Part shown: positions 1-7,681 of the stretch, piece after piece | How the letters are laid out: every line of letters begins with the position of its first letter | Position numbering within the stretch: the first letter of the stretch is position 1 | DNA from: Catenibacterium sp. co_0103 | GTDB taxonomy: Bacteria > Bacillota_I > Bacilli_A > Erysipelotrichales > Coprobacillaceae | NCBI RefSeq assembly: GCF_004168205.1 | Contig: NZ_RCYB01000072.1 | Span: 1-10,449 of the forward strand | Reading direction: 5' to 3' | Length of the DNA stretch: 10,449 bases | The notes under the pieces: model-generated | What the model was told of the DNA's origin: nothing | What the model saw: the letters and a program-made list of their open reading frames with translations, nothing else | Database searches by the model: none | Program-made: the position numbers and the translations under genes

Positions 1-6
1 AAGAAA

Positions 7-29
7 TAAGGGGTGAGATTCACCCCTTA
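7..29 (-). terminator. Terminator after the GH32 gene
   Basis: A perfect 10-bp inverted repeat (TAAGGGGTGA / TCACCCCTTA, positions 7-16 and 20-29) with a 3-nt loop lies about 50 bases beyond the GH32 stop. On the minus strand it is followed by TTTCTT before the window ends, so the U-tract is short and only partly visible. It most likely ends the PTS-GH32 operon. That would mean no further gene (for example a fructokinase) belongs to this transcript. Confidence 0.75.
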
Positions 30-80
30 CTGCGTGATAATTAAAATTTAGGAAACCCCTAGTTATTTTAAATTACCTTC

Positions 81-1412
81 TTAGTCAATAGCTTTTAATT
101 GATAAGCAGTCATATCAATTTTTTTATTACTTATAATTTCAATAGTATCTGAATTGTTGTAAATGCGTGTAGTAAAGGCATAAGCACCATCATTGATGAA
201 TAACTCTAAGGAAGATGTGTCGCTAAACAAAGTCATATTATTCATTTCAGGAATTTTAATGTGTTTCACACCACGACCTGAACCGCTTTTATTCATATCG
301 ATAGTGAGAAGACCATCTTCATAATTCATATTTACACCTCTTAAATGAAGTTTGAATGACTGAGGGAGGTCAGTTATATGACATTCAAAGCAAGACGTAT
401 TCATTGTAAGAGATGTTCCATGTACTTCTTTCTTCTCTTCTCTTAAAGACTTATATTCTTCAATAGGAAACTGATAGAGTCTACCTTCATGCTCAGTAAT
501 CTCTCTAAAGAGAGTGAAGGCATGTTGACGTCCTTCTTCTATGGTAGGATTTGTATAATCAATATCAGGAAGCCCCATCCAACCTGCCATGATCATACGA
601 CCTTTTTCATCTTTGAAGAACTGCTGGGCATAGATATCAAACCCATGATCAAACTCGATAAAGTCCTCTAAAACGCAATCCTTCTCTAAATCTGCTGTAA
701 GAGGAAAGTATCCATTTTGATAAATAGCTTCATAATCATAGTTATGGCTTTCTAGTCCCTGAGGACAACAGAATAAGAACTTCTTCTTTTCAAAACTTAA
801 ATAATTCGGACATTCCCACATATAACCAAAAGGTTTATGGTAGTCAACAGTTTTCATGTAATCCCATTTCTTTAAATCTTTTGATGAATATAAAATCACA
901 CAACCATGTGAATCAAGGGTTCTTGCTCCTAGAACCATATAATACATACCATCATTTTCATAAACGTAGGGATCTCTTACATGACAAGACATGTTTTGAG
1001 GATAATCCTTGTTGTAAAGCACAACTTCCTTATGATCTAATACAAGCCCATCCTGTGAATCAACCTTCATCACATTATGTTCTCTACCTGCATTGATATA
1101 ATCATAATCACCAGGCAGCTTTACATTACCAGTATAGAAATAACGTAATAATCCATGATCATTGAAGCAGCACCCAGAATAAGCACCACCCTGATCATGA
1201 GGATGATCAGGAGAGAGGGCAATCCCCTCATCCTGATAGTGAAGGAAATCTTTAGTGGTGAATTGTTTCCAATACTTTAATCCACCTTCAGGTTCGTAAG
1301 AATACTGATAATAGATGTGATATACTCCATCTTTTTCTACAAGACCATTAGGATCATTCATCCATCCAGATATAGGTTCTAGATGATATTTTAGTTTGTA
1401 CATTTCCTTCAT
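81..1412 (-). CDS. scrB: GH32 sucrose-6-phosphate hydrolase (beta-fructofuranosidase)
   Basis: This 443-aa cytoplasmic enzyme (no signal peptide) is predicted to hydrolyse sucrose-6-phosphate from the PTS to glucose-6-phosphate and fructose. The three GH32 catalytic motifs are intact: WMNDPNG with nucleophile D20, RDP with transition-state stabiliser D147, and ECP with acid/base E200. A five-bladed propeller fills roughly residues 5-320. A compact C-terminal beta-sandwich follows, ending in the typical SLELFINDG...F.TRIY block, so the protein is complete though slightly short for the family. The stretch where many members have HWGHA reads YWKQF (about residues 47-51), a subtype difference. 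The ATG at 1412 has an AAGGAG Shine-Dalgarno (1419-1424) that overlaps the stop of the upstream PTS gene; the gap is 10 bases, so the two are co-transcribed and probably translationally coupled. Another fructoside is possible as substrate, but the PTS partner favours sucrose. Confidence 0.93.
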   Translation of the reverse strand: MKEMYKLKYHLEPISGWMNDPNGLVEKDGVYHIYYQYSYEPEGGLKYWKQFTTKDFLHYQDEGIALSPDHPHDQGGAYSGCCFNDHGLLRYFYTGNVKLPGDYDYINAGREHNVMKVDSQDGLVLDHKEVVLYNKDYPQNMSCHVRDPYVYENDGMYYMVLGARTLDSHGCVILYSSKDLKKWDYMKTVDYHKPFGYMWECPNYLSFEKKKFLFCCPQGLESHNYDYEAIYQNGYFPLTADLEKDCVLEDFIEFDHGFDIYAQQFFKDEKGRMIMAGWMGLPDIDYTNPTIEEGRQHAFTLFREITEHEGRLYQFPIEEYKSLREEKKEVHGTSLTMNTSCFECHITDLPQSFKLHLRGVNMNYEDGLLTIDMNKSGSGRGVKHIKIPEMNNMTLFSDTSSLELFINDGAYAFTTRIYNNSDTIEIISNKKIDMTAYQLKAID

Positions 1413-1422
1413 AAGAATCTCC

Positions 1423-3300
1423 TTATGCAGCCTTAACTTCTACAACTGGATTCGCTATTTCTACAACATCTGTTTTAGCATCAACAGCACCACTCTTAAT
1501 TAAGTTCACTGCTTTGCCATTTGTAATAATTACTGCAGTCGCAGTTTCTTTACCAGCTGCTTCAATAGCCTTTAAATCAACATCAACGAGTAACTGACCT
1601 TTCTTTACTTTGTCACCTTTTTTAACGTGCATAGTGAAAGGTTCACCATTTAATTCAACAGTATCTAAACCAATATGTACAAGAATTTCTGTACCATCAT
1701 TTGTCATTAAACCAAATGCATGCTTAGTAGGGAAAGTCATAGTCACTTCAGCATTCGCTGGTGCATAAAACTTACCATCTTCTGGGAATACGACGAAACC
1801 ATCACCCATAGCTTTAGAAGCGAATGTTGGATCGGGACATTCGGTAATAGAAGCGACTGTGCCTTTCATAGGTGCAGCAAAGTTTTCGTTTTTAGCAGGA
1901 GTTTTACCTTCTACATTTCTTTTGTGCAGGATACAAGTAACAATGAATGCCACTACGATTGCAAGAACCATACCAATACCATAGTTACCCCAGCTTTCTG
2001 GTGGAATAGAAAGGAAACCAGGAATACCAGCAGTACCTACAGCACTTGCAAGAGTCTTAGTGCCTGCAATCCAAGCTGAACCAACAGCAGAACCACAGAT
2101 AGCACCAATGAATGGATATTTAAGTTTTAAGTTAACACCGAACATTGCAGGTTCAGTAATACCAAGTAATGCTGAAATACCAGATGCACTACATAGTGAT
2201 TTCTGTTTAGGATCTTTAGATAAGAAGAATACAGCTAATACTGCAGCACCCTGAGCAACGTTACTCATTGCTGCGATAGGGAAGATGAATGTTCTATGTG
2301 CTGCACTTGCAAGCAACTGTGTTTCGATTGCGATAAAGCTCTGGTGCATACCAGTAATAACGATAGGTGCATATAAGAAACCAAAGATTGCTCCACCAAC
2401 AGGGCCTAATGAGAAATATAACCACTGTAATCCATTTGCAAGTACATTACCTGCTTCTCTTAATACAGGACCAACAGCTAGGAATGTAATAAATCCAGTA
2501 ATTAATACGGATAATAATGGTGTCGTTAAGTTATCTAACCAAGAAGGGGTAATTTTATGTAACTTAGTTTCTAACTTTGCAATTAACCAAGATACAAATA
2601 AGATAGGAAGAACTGTTCCTTGATAACCTACTGCAGCAACCTTTAAACCAAATAGGTTCCAGAAAGGTGTTGCTACTTTACCATAGTTGTAACAGTTTAA
2701 TAAATCAGGGTGTACCATGATCATACCCATGACAGCACCAAGATATGGGTTACCACCAAATTTCTTAGTAGCACTAAATCCAACAAGAATTGGAAGGAAT
2801 GTGAATGCTGCATTAGAGAATAAGTTAATGATTGTCGCAAAGTCTTTCCACATTGGATAAGCTTCAATCAAACTCTTATTCGCAAAGAATAATCCCTGTG
2901 CAGTTAATACGTTATTGATCCCCATCAATAAACCACCAGCAACGATGGCTGGAACGATAGGTACGAAGATATCACTTAATGTCTTAACAGCACGGCTGAT
3001 TAGATTTCCCTTCTTTTCTACAATCTCTTCATCAGCCTGATCTTGAGAGTCCATACCTAATTCTTTTAATACTTCATCTGTGACAAGGTTCACAGTACCA
3101 CTTCCGAAGATGATCTGGAACTGTTCCTGGACAAGGAATGTTCCCTTAACTCCATCTACAGATTCTAAAGCTTTTTCATCTGCCAATGATGGATCCTTCA
3201 ACATCAATCTTAAACGTGTAGCACAATGAAATGCCTTTTTGATGTTCTTAGGTCCGCCAACATGGGAGATGACTTCTTTTGCGACTTTATTGTAGTCCAT
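1423..3300 (-). CDS. scrA: PTS sucrose-type permease, EIIBCA
   Basis: This 625-aa membrane protein imports and phosphorylates a sugar, most likely sucrose to sucrose-6-phosphate, using phosphate passed from HPr. The domain order is IIB-IIC-IIA. IIB (about 1-85) has the phospho-cysteine C26 in HCATRLRL. IIC (about 104-455) is a run of hydrophobic segments with the ITGMHQSF substrate-site region. A charged linker follows, then a glucose-type IIA (about 475-610). The IIA shows H527 (KHAFG) and the phosphoryl-accepting H542 (ILVHIGLDTVEL), with the family's 15-residue spacing. All three phosphotransfer domains are present, so no separate IIA protein is needed. The ATG at 3300 has AAAGGAGG 8 bases upstream. 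It is the first gene of a two-gene operon with GH32, under two LacI-type operators. A trehalose or beta-glucoside role cannot be excluded from the permease alone; the GH32 partner decides for sucrose. Confidence 0.92.
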   Translation of the reverse strand: MDYNKVAKEVISHVGGPKNIKKAFHCATRLRLMLKDPSLADEKALESVDGVKGTFLVQEQFQIIFGSGTVNLVTDEVLKELGMDSQDQADEEIVEKKGNLISRAVKTLSDIFVPIVPAIVAGGLLMGINNVLTAQGLFFANKSLIEAYPMWKDFATIINLFSNAAFTFLPILVGFSATKKFGGNPYLGAVMGMIMVHPDLLNCYNYGKVATPFWNLFGLKVAAVGYQGTVLPILFVSWLIAKLETKLHKITPSWLDNLTTPLLSVLITGFITFLAVGPVLREAGNVLANGLQWLYFSLGPVGGAIFGFLYAPIVITGMHQSFIAIETQLLASAAHRTFIFPIAAMSNVAQGAAVLAVFFLSKDPKQKSLCSASGISALLGITEPAMFGVNLKLKYPFIGAICGSAVGSAWIAGTKTLASAVGTAGIPGFLSIPPESWGNYGIGMVLAIVVAFIVTCILHKRNVEGKTPAKNENFAAPMKGTVASITECPDPTFASKAMGDGFVVFPEDGKFYAPANAEVTMTFPTKHAFGLMTNDGTEILVHIGLDTVELNGEPFTMHVKKGDKVKKGQLLVDVDLKAIEAAGKETATAVIITNGKAVNLIKSGAVDAKTDVVEIANPVVEVKAA

Positions 3301-3323
3301 TGAAATTTCCTCCTTTATCGGTG

Positions 3324-3337
3324 TGTTACCGATTCCA
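3324..3337. promoter_or_regulatory. LacI-type operator O1, at the PTS transcription start
   Basis: TGTTACCGATTCCA (plus strand) fits the LacI/GalR-family pattern TGNNANCGNTNNCA. It lies immediately downstream of the -10 box, covering the expected start site at about 3338, where a bound repressor would block RNA polymerase. It also forms part of a perfect inverted repeat, ATCGGT/ACCGAT (3317-3322 and 3328-3333), just before the ribosome binding site. It shares its core and right flank with O2 at 3382. It misses the CcpA cre consensus by one position, so a catabolite-control role is a weaker alternative. Confidence 0.72.
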
Positions 3338-3344
3338 CATCTGT

Positions 3345-3373
3345 ATCATATATTAAGCGTAAACACTTGTCAG
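3345..3373 (-). promoter_or_regulatory. Promoter of the PTS-GH32 operon
   Basis: CTGACA (-35, 3368-3373) and TATGAT (-10, 3345-3350) are separated by exactly 17 bases; each differs from the sigma-A consensus at one position. The start site would be near 3338, giving a leader of about 38 bases. The promoter is bracketed by the two operators, O2 upstream of the -35 and O1 over the start site, so it is expected to be repressed without sugar. Confidence 0.75.
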
Positions 3374-3381
3374 CAAAAATA

Positions 3382-3395
3382 TGAAACCGATACCA
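3382..3395. promoter_or_regulatory. LacI-type operator O2, upstream of the PTS -35
   Basis: TGAAACCGATACCA (plus strand) matches TGNNANCGNTNNCA and shares ACCGAT and the trailing CCACAT with O1. It ends 8 bases upstream of the -35 box. The O1-O2 spacing is 58 bp centre to centre, about 5.5 helical turns. The sites would therefore face opposite sides of the helix, which suggests two independent roadblocks rather than a tight loop (inference). One of the two could serve CcpA instead. Confidence 0.7.
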
Positions 3396-3403
3396 CATTT
3401 TTT

Positions 3404-3436
3404 TCAAAAAAAAAGCATCAGATACTTCTGACGCTT
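3404..3436 (-). terminator. Terminator overlapping the lacI stop codon
   Basis: A 9-bp stem with one G-U pair (3428-3436 with 3413-3421) and a 6-nt loop is followed on the minus strand by a run of nine Ts (3406-3414, overlapping the stem base). The regulator's TGA (3418-3420) lies in the 3' arm. It separates the helicase-regulator transcript from the PTS promoter only tens of bases further on. Confidence 0.85.
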
Positions 3437-4398
3437 TCTCCTTCTATAAATGTGAAGTCAATAAGTGTAGCACGTTCGACCTCTTTTTCTTCAATCATAT
3501 CAAGAATAATCTGTCCAGCCATCTGACCAGCATGAGCATAATGGAACTTAATAGTTGTAAGAGCTGGGGACATTACAGTAGAAGTCCAATAACCACCAAA
3601 TCCAGTCACTGAAACATCCTCAGGAATACGTAAACCGTGATCTTTTAGAACCTTCATACATCCCATCGCAATTGTATCTGTTGCACAGATGATGGCAGTA
3701 GGGCATGTATGATTCTTTAAATAATCATTAAGTTTATCCATCGTCTTTTCAGCAGAGAAGTCTGTTTCTAGAAAATGAGGATGTACATCCTGTAATCCAT
3801 CATAAACACCCTGTCTACGAATCACTCCTACAGCTACATCTTTTCGGTTTACTCCTGCATATACAACATTCTTATGACCATTAGAATAAATATACTCACC
3901 TATCTTATAGCCTGCTTCATAATCATTGTTAATAACACTCACACCATCATCATAAGCCTGAGCCATAAAGACAATAGGAACAGAACTCTTAGAGGCAATA
4001 TCTCTATGTGCCATTGTGATAGAAGTGGCAAGGAGAATAATACCATCCACTCTTAATTGTATAAGTTTAGTAATGGACTTGATTTCATCGAGCTCATCAT
4101 GATTAGTATTAATGATGATTGTCGTATAATGATGCTTCTTTAAGAACTGATCAATATTCATCATCATACGACTAGAAGCATATGAAGTAAGAGTAGGGCA
4201 TACAATACCCACAGTATGTGTCTTGTTGGCTTTTAAATTTGCAGCAAGCACATTAGGTTCATAATCGTATTCTTTTACAATCTTCTCTATCTTCTGCCGT
4301 GTTTCTTCTTTTACATAGCCGCCATTAAAATAACGAGAAACAGTTGTTTTAGACACACCTGCAACTTTTGCAATATCGGCCATAGTCATCTTCTTCAT
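3418..4398 (-). CDS. scrR: LacI-family repressor, probable sucrose operon regulator
   Basis: This 326-aa DNA-binding regulator has an N-terminal LacI helix-turn-helix (MADIAKVAGVSKTTVSRYFN, near the start) and hinge (YEPNVLAANLK). A periplasmic-binding-protein-like sensor domain follows, with VDGIILLA, AIICATDTIAMGCMKVL and the PEDVSVTGFGG signature. It most likely binds the two operators at the adjacent PTS promoter and is released by a sugar signal. Start: ATG at 4398 gives the standard N-terminus; a GTG at 4410 would add four residues and overlap the helicase. The ATG is one base after the helicase stop (4400) and has no clear Shine-Dalgarno, so translation probably depends on coupling to the helicase. 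I see no own promoter and no operator upstream of it, so autoregulation is not evident. The target is inferred from position. Confidence 0.9.
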   Translation of the reverse strand: MKKMTMADIAKVAGVSKTTVSRYFNGGYVKEETRQKIEKIVKEYDYEPNVLAANLKANKTHTVGIVCPTLTSYASSRMMMNIDQFLKKHHYTTIIINTNHDELDEIKSITKLIQLRVDGIILLATSITMAHRDIASKSSVPIVFMAQAYDDGVSVINNDYEAGYKIGEYIYSNGHKNVVYAGVNRKDVAVGVIRRQGVYDGLQDVHPHFLETDFSAEKTMDKLNDYLKNHTCPTAIICATDTIAMGCMKVLKDHGLRIPEDVSVTGFGGYWTSTVMSPALTTIKFHYAHAGQMAGQIILDMIEEKEVERATLIDFTFIEGESVRSI

Positions 4399-4399
4399 G

Positions 4400-7300
4400 T
4401 TAATCCACACTAAATAAACTCATGATTTCTTCACCACTCATAGTCGTAATAGAACCACTGTTACCTTCCACAAAACGATCAGCTAAATCCTTCTTAGCTG
4501 CCTGTAATGTCTGAATCTTTTCTTCAATAGAATCAGCCATAATCAACTTATATACAAATACTTTATTCTTCTGTCCAATACGATATGCTCTATCTGTTGC
4601 CTGGTTCTGTGCAGACATATTCCACCAAGGGTCAAAGTGAATAACACCTTCTGCTGCAGTAAGGTTTAAACCAGTACCTCCTGCTTTTAAACTAATTAAG
4701 AAGACTGTTGTATCATCATTCTGATAAGCATCTACTAAACCTTTACGATCTGCTTTATCAGTATCACCAGTCAACATATAATAAGATGTCTTACTCTTAT
4801 CTAATTCTTTAGCAAGAAGATTCAATAAGCTCTTAAATGATGAGAATACAATAATCTTCTTGTTATTATCTTTATATGTCTGAATAATATTTAAACATGC
4901 TTCCATCTTAGAAGACATATGTTTTACATCATCAAAGACAATACGAGGTTCACAACAGATCTGTCTTAACTTTGTCAACATCGCAAGAATCTGAATACGG
5001 TCCTTAGAACCATCTAAAGTCTTTAACAACTGATTAGCCTGTGCTAAATGAGCTAAATAGAGCTTCTTTTCATCTTCACTGAAGTCTACAAGTACAGTAT
5101 TTTCAATCTTATCAGGTAAATCTTTTAATACTTCATTTTTCGTACGTCTTAATACAAAAGGTGAAATCATCTTCTGCAATTGTGTCTGAACCTCTTCATC
5201 ATGATCCTTTACAATAGGTGCTTCATAATGAGATTTAAAATAACGATAGTTATATAAATAGTCTTTATTTAAGAAATCAAAGATGGACCACAATTCAGCA
5301 AGTGAGTTTTCAATAGGTGTACCAGTTAATGCATAGCGTTGTTTACCTTCTAGTGATTTAACTGCAATCGCATTCTTAGTCTTCTGATTCTTAATATACT
5401 GTGCTTCATCTAAAACAATAAAATCAAATACAATATCCTTATATTGTTCATAATCCTTACGAATATAATCATAAGAAGTAATCATCACATCAAACTGCTT
5501 ATAGTTTTTAATAATCTCTTTACGTTCCTTTGCACTTCCCATTACACAAGTCACCTTTAAATGAGAAGAGAACTTATTAAACTCATCCAACCAGTTTAAA
5601 ATCAATGAAGCAGGACAAATGATAATAGAAAAGTGATGTTCATTACTTTCTAATAAACTCATAATCTGGATTGTTTTACCTAAACCCATATCATCTGCAA
5701 GAATACCACCAAAATGTAGATCATTCATAGTAGAAAGCCATTGGAAACCTTCTTTCTGATAATCTCTTAAGATGGCATCATAGCGTTCATTTAATGCATG
5801 TTTATGATGTGTATAGTTCTTTAAATGATCCAATACATCCTTAAATGATTCTTCACGATTGACCTGTACATACTGGAAGTCCTGTGTTGCTAAGTCCATT
5901 TGATGTGCTCTATTTAGATTTAAATCAATTGTACCATCTTCAGAAATATCTTTAGGTAGAATATGATACTGATCCATCATATTACCTAACTCATCTAATT
6001 CATGTGTATCAATATATAATAACTGACCATTCTTTAAACGATGATAACGTTTCTTTTTCCTATGACTTGCAATAATATTAGCTAATTCTTCTTTAGGCAC
6101 ATCTAAAGAATCTAAGTCCATTTCTAATAGATTATGAGAGACCTTAATACCAACAGATAAGTTCATAGACTTCTTAGAACCAATCGCTTGTAAAGAATCA
6201 GATACATAAACATCTGTCATCTTATTAAGATGTCCTAAACCATCATGAATCATATCTATTGTTTCATCGCGATGTGTATCAAAACGCATAGGTCCTGACA
6301 TATCATCAGGATTATATTTCTCTAAGAAACTAATAATGAGATCTGCTTTTAAAGAATGAGGTACATCTTCTTTAAGAAGATCATGTGTTCCATCCTCATA
6401 TGTTCCAATTAGGCTAACTAAAGCATATTCATCTTCATCTACATCTGCATAGATTTCTAGATGTGATTCTTCTTGGATTGTATCCTCTAAACCTACATAC
6501 TCAATATATTTCTTTGTAGGAGAAATAATATAACGAGTAAAGTTTTCTAACTGTTCATGCGCTACATAAAGACGCTGTAATGTATCAAAACGATTCAATA
6601 ACTCAATAGTAACACCCTGTTTATCGAAAGGATAACGAGTGATAGTGAATTCTGAAGGTGTATATTGATATAAACATTTTTTTCCAGAAAAATAAGGTGC
6701 TATATTTGTTTCTAGTTCTAGAATTGTATCATGTTTATCTTTAGTCACTGATACCATAGGATGTAATTCACCCTCTATACATTTAAAAGCATGTAAAGAT
6801 GCAGGAATAGTTGTAAGTAACTCCCATAAAGCATCAATATTCTCATTGTCAATAAATAACGTATTATTATTAGCAAGATGAGAATGATAGAATCTCAGAA
6901 TGAATTGGTAAATCTTTTTAGATGGTTCATCTAGAATATCAGGATTATGAACAAAAGATAACGTCTTTCCATAAGCATGATATTCATTATTTTGCATTTG
7001 TGATACAAAGTTAGGAATACTCTTTACAATATAATCTCTTTCACGTCCTACCTTAAATGTGATATTAAAATTCCATCCATCTGCACGAAGCAGCTTTAAA
7101 TGAACGGGTTTAGAACTTACAGGTGTAAACTGATTGACTAACTGATTCTTAATATAATCAGTCAATGCATTGGTTTCCTTTTCTCTTTCCATTCTTCTAA
7201 ATTCAGCCATCTGCTGTTCCCATAAAAGACGTTCTCTCATAGCACTTTTCTTTTCTTCCTGTGCACGCTTTTCTAAATCAACAGCATAACGATAAGGGAA

Positions 7301-7606
7301 TGTATTGGGAGATAACTCCTGAACCTTTAAAATAAGGGCTCCTATATGTCCACAGGCCGTATATTCATCAGCATATATACAATTACAGTCTGTTGATACT
7401 ATTTTAGAATTGGGATTCACAAGAACACGGGGAAGATAGATATTACCATTAATCATAACTTTACCAGATATATGATAATAACCACGATTATCTATAGTGA
7501 TAGAAACATTTACAACATAATCTCTTCGATAATATTCTCGTGCAATATCACGGTTACGTGCTCTAGATACAACACGTTCAAATTCATTGTCAGTGATAAA
7601 TAACAT
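4400..7606 (-). CDS. SNF2-family DNA helicase/translocase with SWIM zinc finger
   Basis: This 1068-aa ATP-dependent DNA translocase is not tied to a known pathway. A SWIM zinc finger near the N-terminus has ligands C74, C76, C85 and H87 (CxCx8CxH). A long middle region (about 150-600) fits the bacterial SNF2-associated region. The Swi2/Snf2 ATPase follows: Walker A DDMGLGKT near residue 640, DEAQ box (VLDEAQYIKN) near 732, and LTGTPIEN. The C-terminal helicase half carries SLKAGGTGLNLTAAEGVIHFD and the arginine-finger motif QATDRAYRIGQ near 1005. All motifs are intact and the length is normal for this bacterial class. The ATG at 7606 has AGGAGG 7 bases upstream. It has its own extended -10 promoter after the murB terminator and reads directly into lacI. 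No methylase, nuclease or other defence partner is nearby, so a DISARM-like role is not supported; DNA repair or transcription maintenance is a guess. Confidence 0.92.
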   Translation of the reverse strand: MLFITDNEFERVVSRARNRDIAREYYRRDYVVNVSITIDNRGYYHISGKVMINGNIYLPRVLVNPNSKIVSTDCNCIYADEYTACGHIGALILKVQELSPNTFPYRYAVDLEKRAQEEKKSAMRERLLWEQQMAEFRRMEREKETNALTDYIKNQLVNQFTPVSSKPVHLKLLRADGWNFNITFKVGRERDYIVKSIPNFVSQMQNNEYHAYGKTLSFVHNPDILDEPSKKIYQFILRFYHSHLANNNTLFIDNENIDALWELLTTIPASLHAFKCIEGELHPMVSVTKDKHDTILELETNIAPYFSGKKCLYQYTPSEFTITRYPFDKQGVTIELLNRFDTLQRLYVAHEQLENFTRYIISPTKKYIEYVGLEDTIQEESHLEIYADVDEDEYALVSLIGTYEDGTHDLLKEDVPHSLKADLIISFLEKYNPDDMSGPMRFDTHRDETIDMIHDGLGHLNKMTDVYVSDSLQAIGSKKSMNLSVGIKVSHNLLEMDLDSLDVPKEELANIIASHRKKKRYHRLKNGQLLYIDTHELDELGNMMDQYHILPKDISEDGTIDLNLNRAHQMDLATQDFQYVQVNREESFKDVLDHLKNYTHHKHALNERYDAILRDYQKEGFQWLSTMNDLHFGGILADDMGLGKTIQIMSLLESNEHHFSIIICPASLILNWLDEFNKFSSHLKVTCVMGSAKERKEIIKNYKQFDVMITSYDYIRKDYEQYKDIVFDFIVLDEAQYIKNQKTKNAIAVKSLEGKQRYALTGTPIENSLAELWSIFDFLNKDYLYNYRYFKSHYEAPIVKDHDEEVQTQLQKMISPFVLRRTKNEVLKDLPDKIENTVLVDFSEDEKKLYLAHLAQANQLLKTLDGSKDRIQILAMLTKLRQICCEPRIVFDDVKHMSSKMEACLNIIQTYKDNNKKIIVFSSFKSLLNLLAKELDKSKTSYYMLTGDTDKADRKGLVDAYQNDDTTVFLISLKAGGTGLNLTAAEGVIHFDPWWNMSAQNQATDRAYRIGQKNKVFVYKLIMADSIEEKIQTLQAAKKDLADRFVEGNSGSITTMSGEEIMSLFSVD

Positions 7607-7629
7607 AGCAATTCCTCCTAATCTAACTA

Positions 7630-7638
7630 ATTATATCA
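7630..7638 (-). promoter_or_regulatory. Extended -10 promoter for the SNF2-lacI transcript
   Basis: TGATATAAT is a perfect extended -10 element (TGN-TATAAT), with the TATAAT box at 7630-7635. No convincing -35 exists at 16-18 bases; the position is T-rich from the murB terminator tail. The start site would be near 7623, just ahead of the AGGAGG (7614-7619) for the helicase. It provides transcription immediately after the murB terminator. Confidence 0.6.
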
Positions 7639-7651
7639 TAAGAAAGAACAC

Positions 7652-7681
7652 AAAAAAACTGGAATAAATCTTATTCCAGTT
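7652..7681 (-). terminator. Terminator overlapping the murB stop codon
   Basis: A perfect 11-bp stem (AACTGGAATAA, 7671-7681, with 7657-7667) and a 3-nt loop are followed by Ts at 7652-7656 on the minus strand, with two more Ts in the stem base. The murB TAA (7671-7673) is inside the stem. This closes the purH-murB transcript. Confidence 0.9.

Noticed and set aside
1190..1211. 9-bp perfect inverted repeat with a 4-nt loop inside the GH32 gene
   Set aside because: It encodes conserved-looking protein sequence (PDHPHDQ region), has no U-tract or regulatory context, and one such repeat is not surprising in 10 kb.
1720..2623. Plus-strand open frames opposite the PTS gene
   Set aside because: They are antisense to a clearly conserved permease, have no ribosome binding sites, and their products are low-complexity with no recognisable family.
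4396..4410. GTG start for lacI at 4410
   Set aside because: It adds four residues before the standard MKK-type LacI N-terminus and has no better ribosome binding site; the ATG at 4398 fits the family.
4400..7606. SNF2 helicase as the core of an anti-phage system
   Set aside because: Bacterial SWIM-SNF2 proteins are widespread as single genes, and no methyltransferase, nuclease, phospholipase or other defence partner lies on either side.
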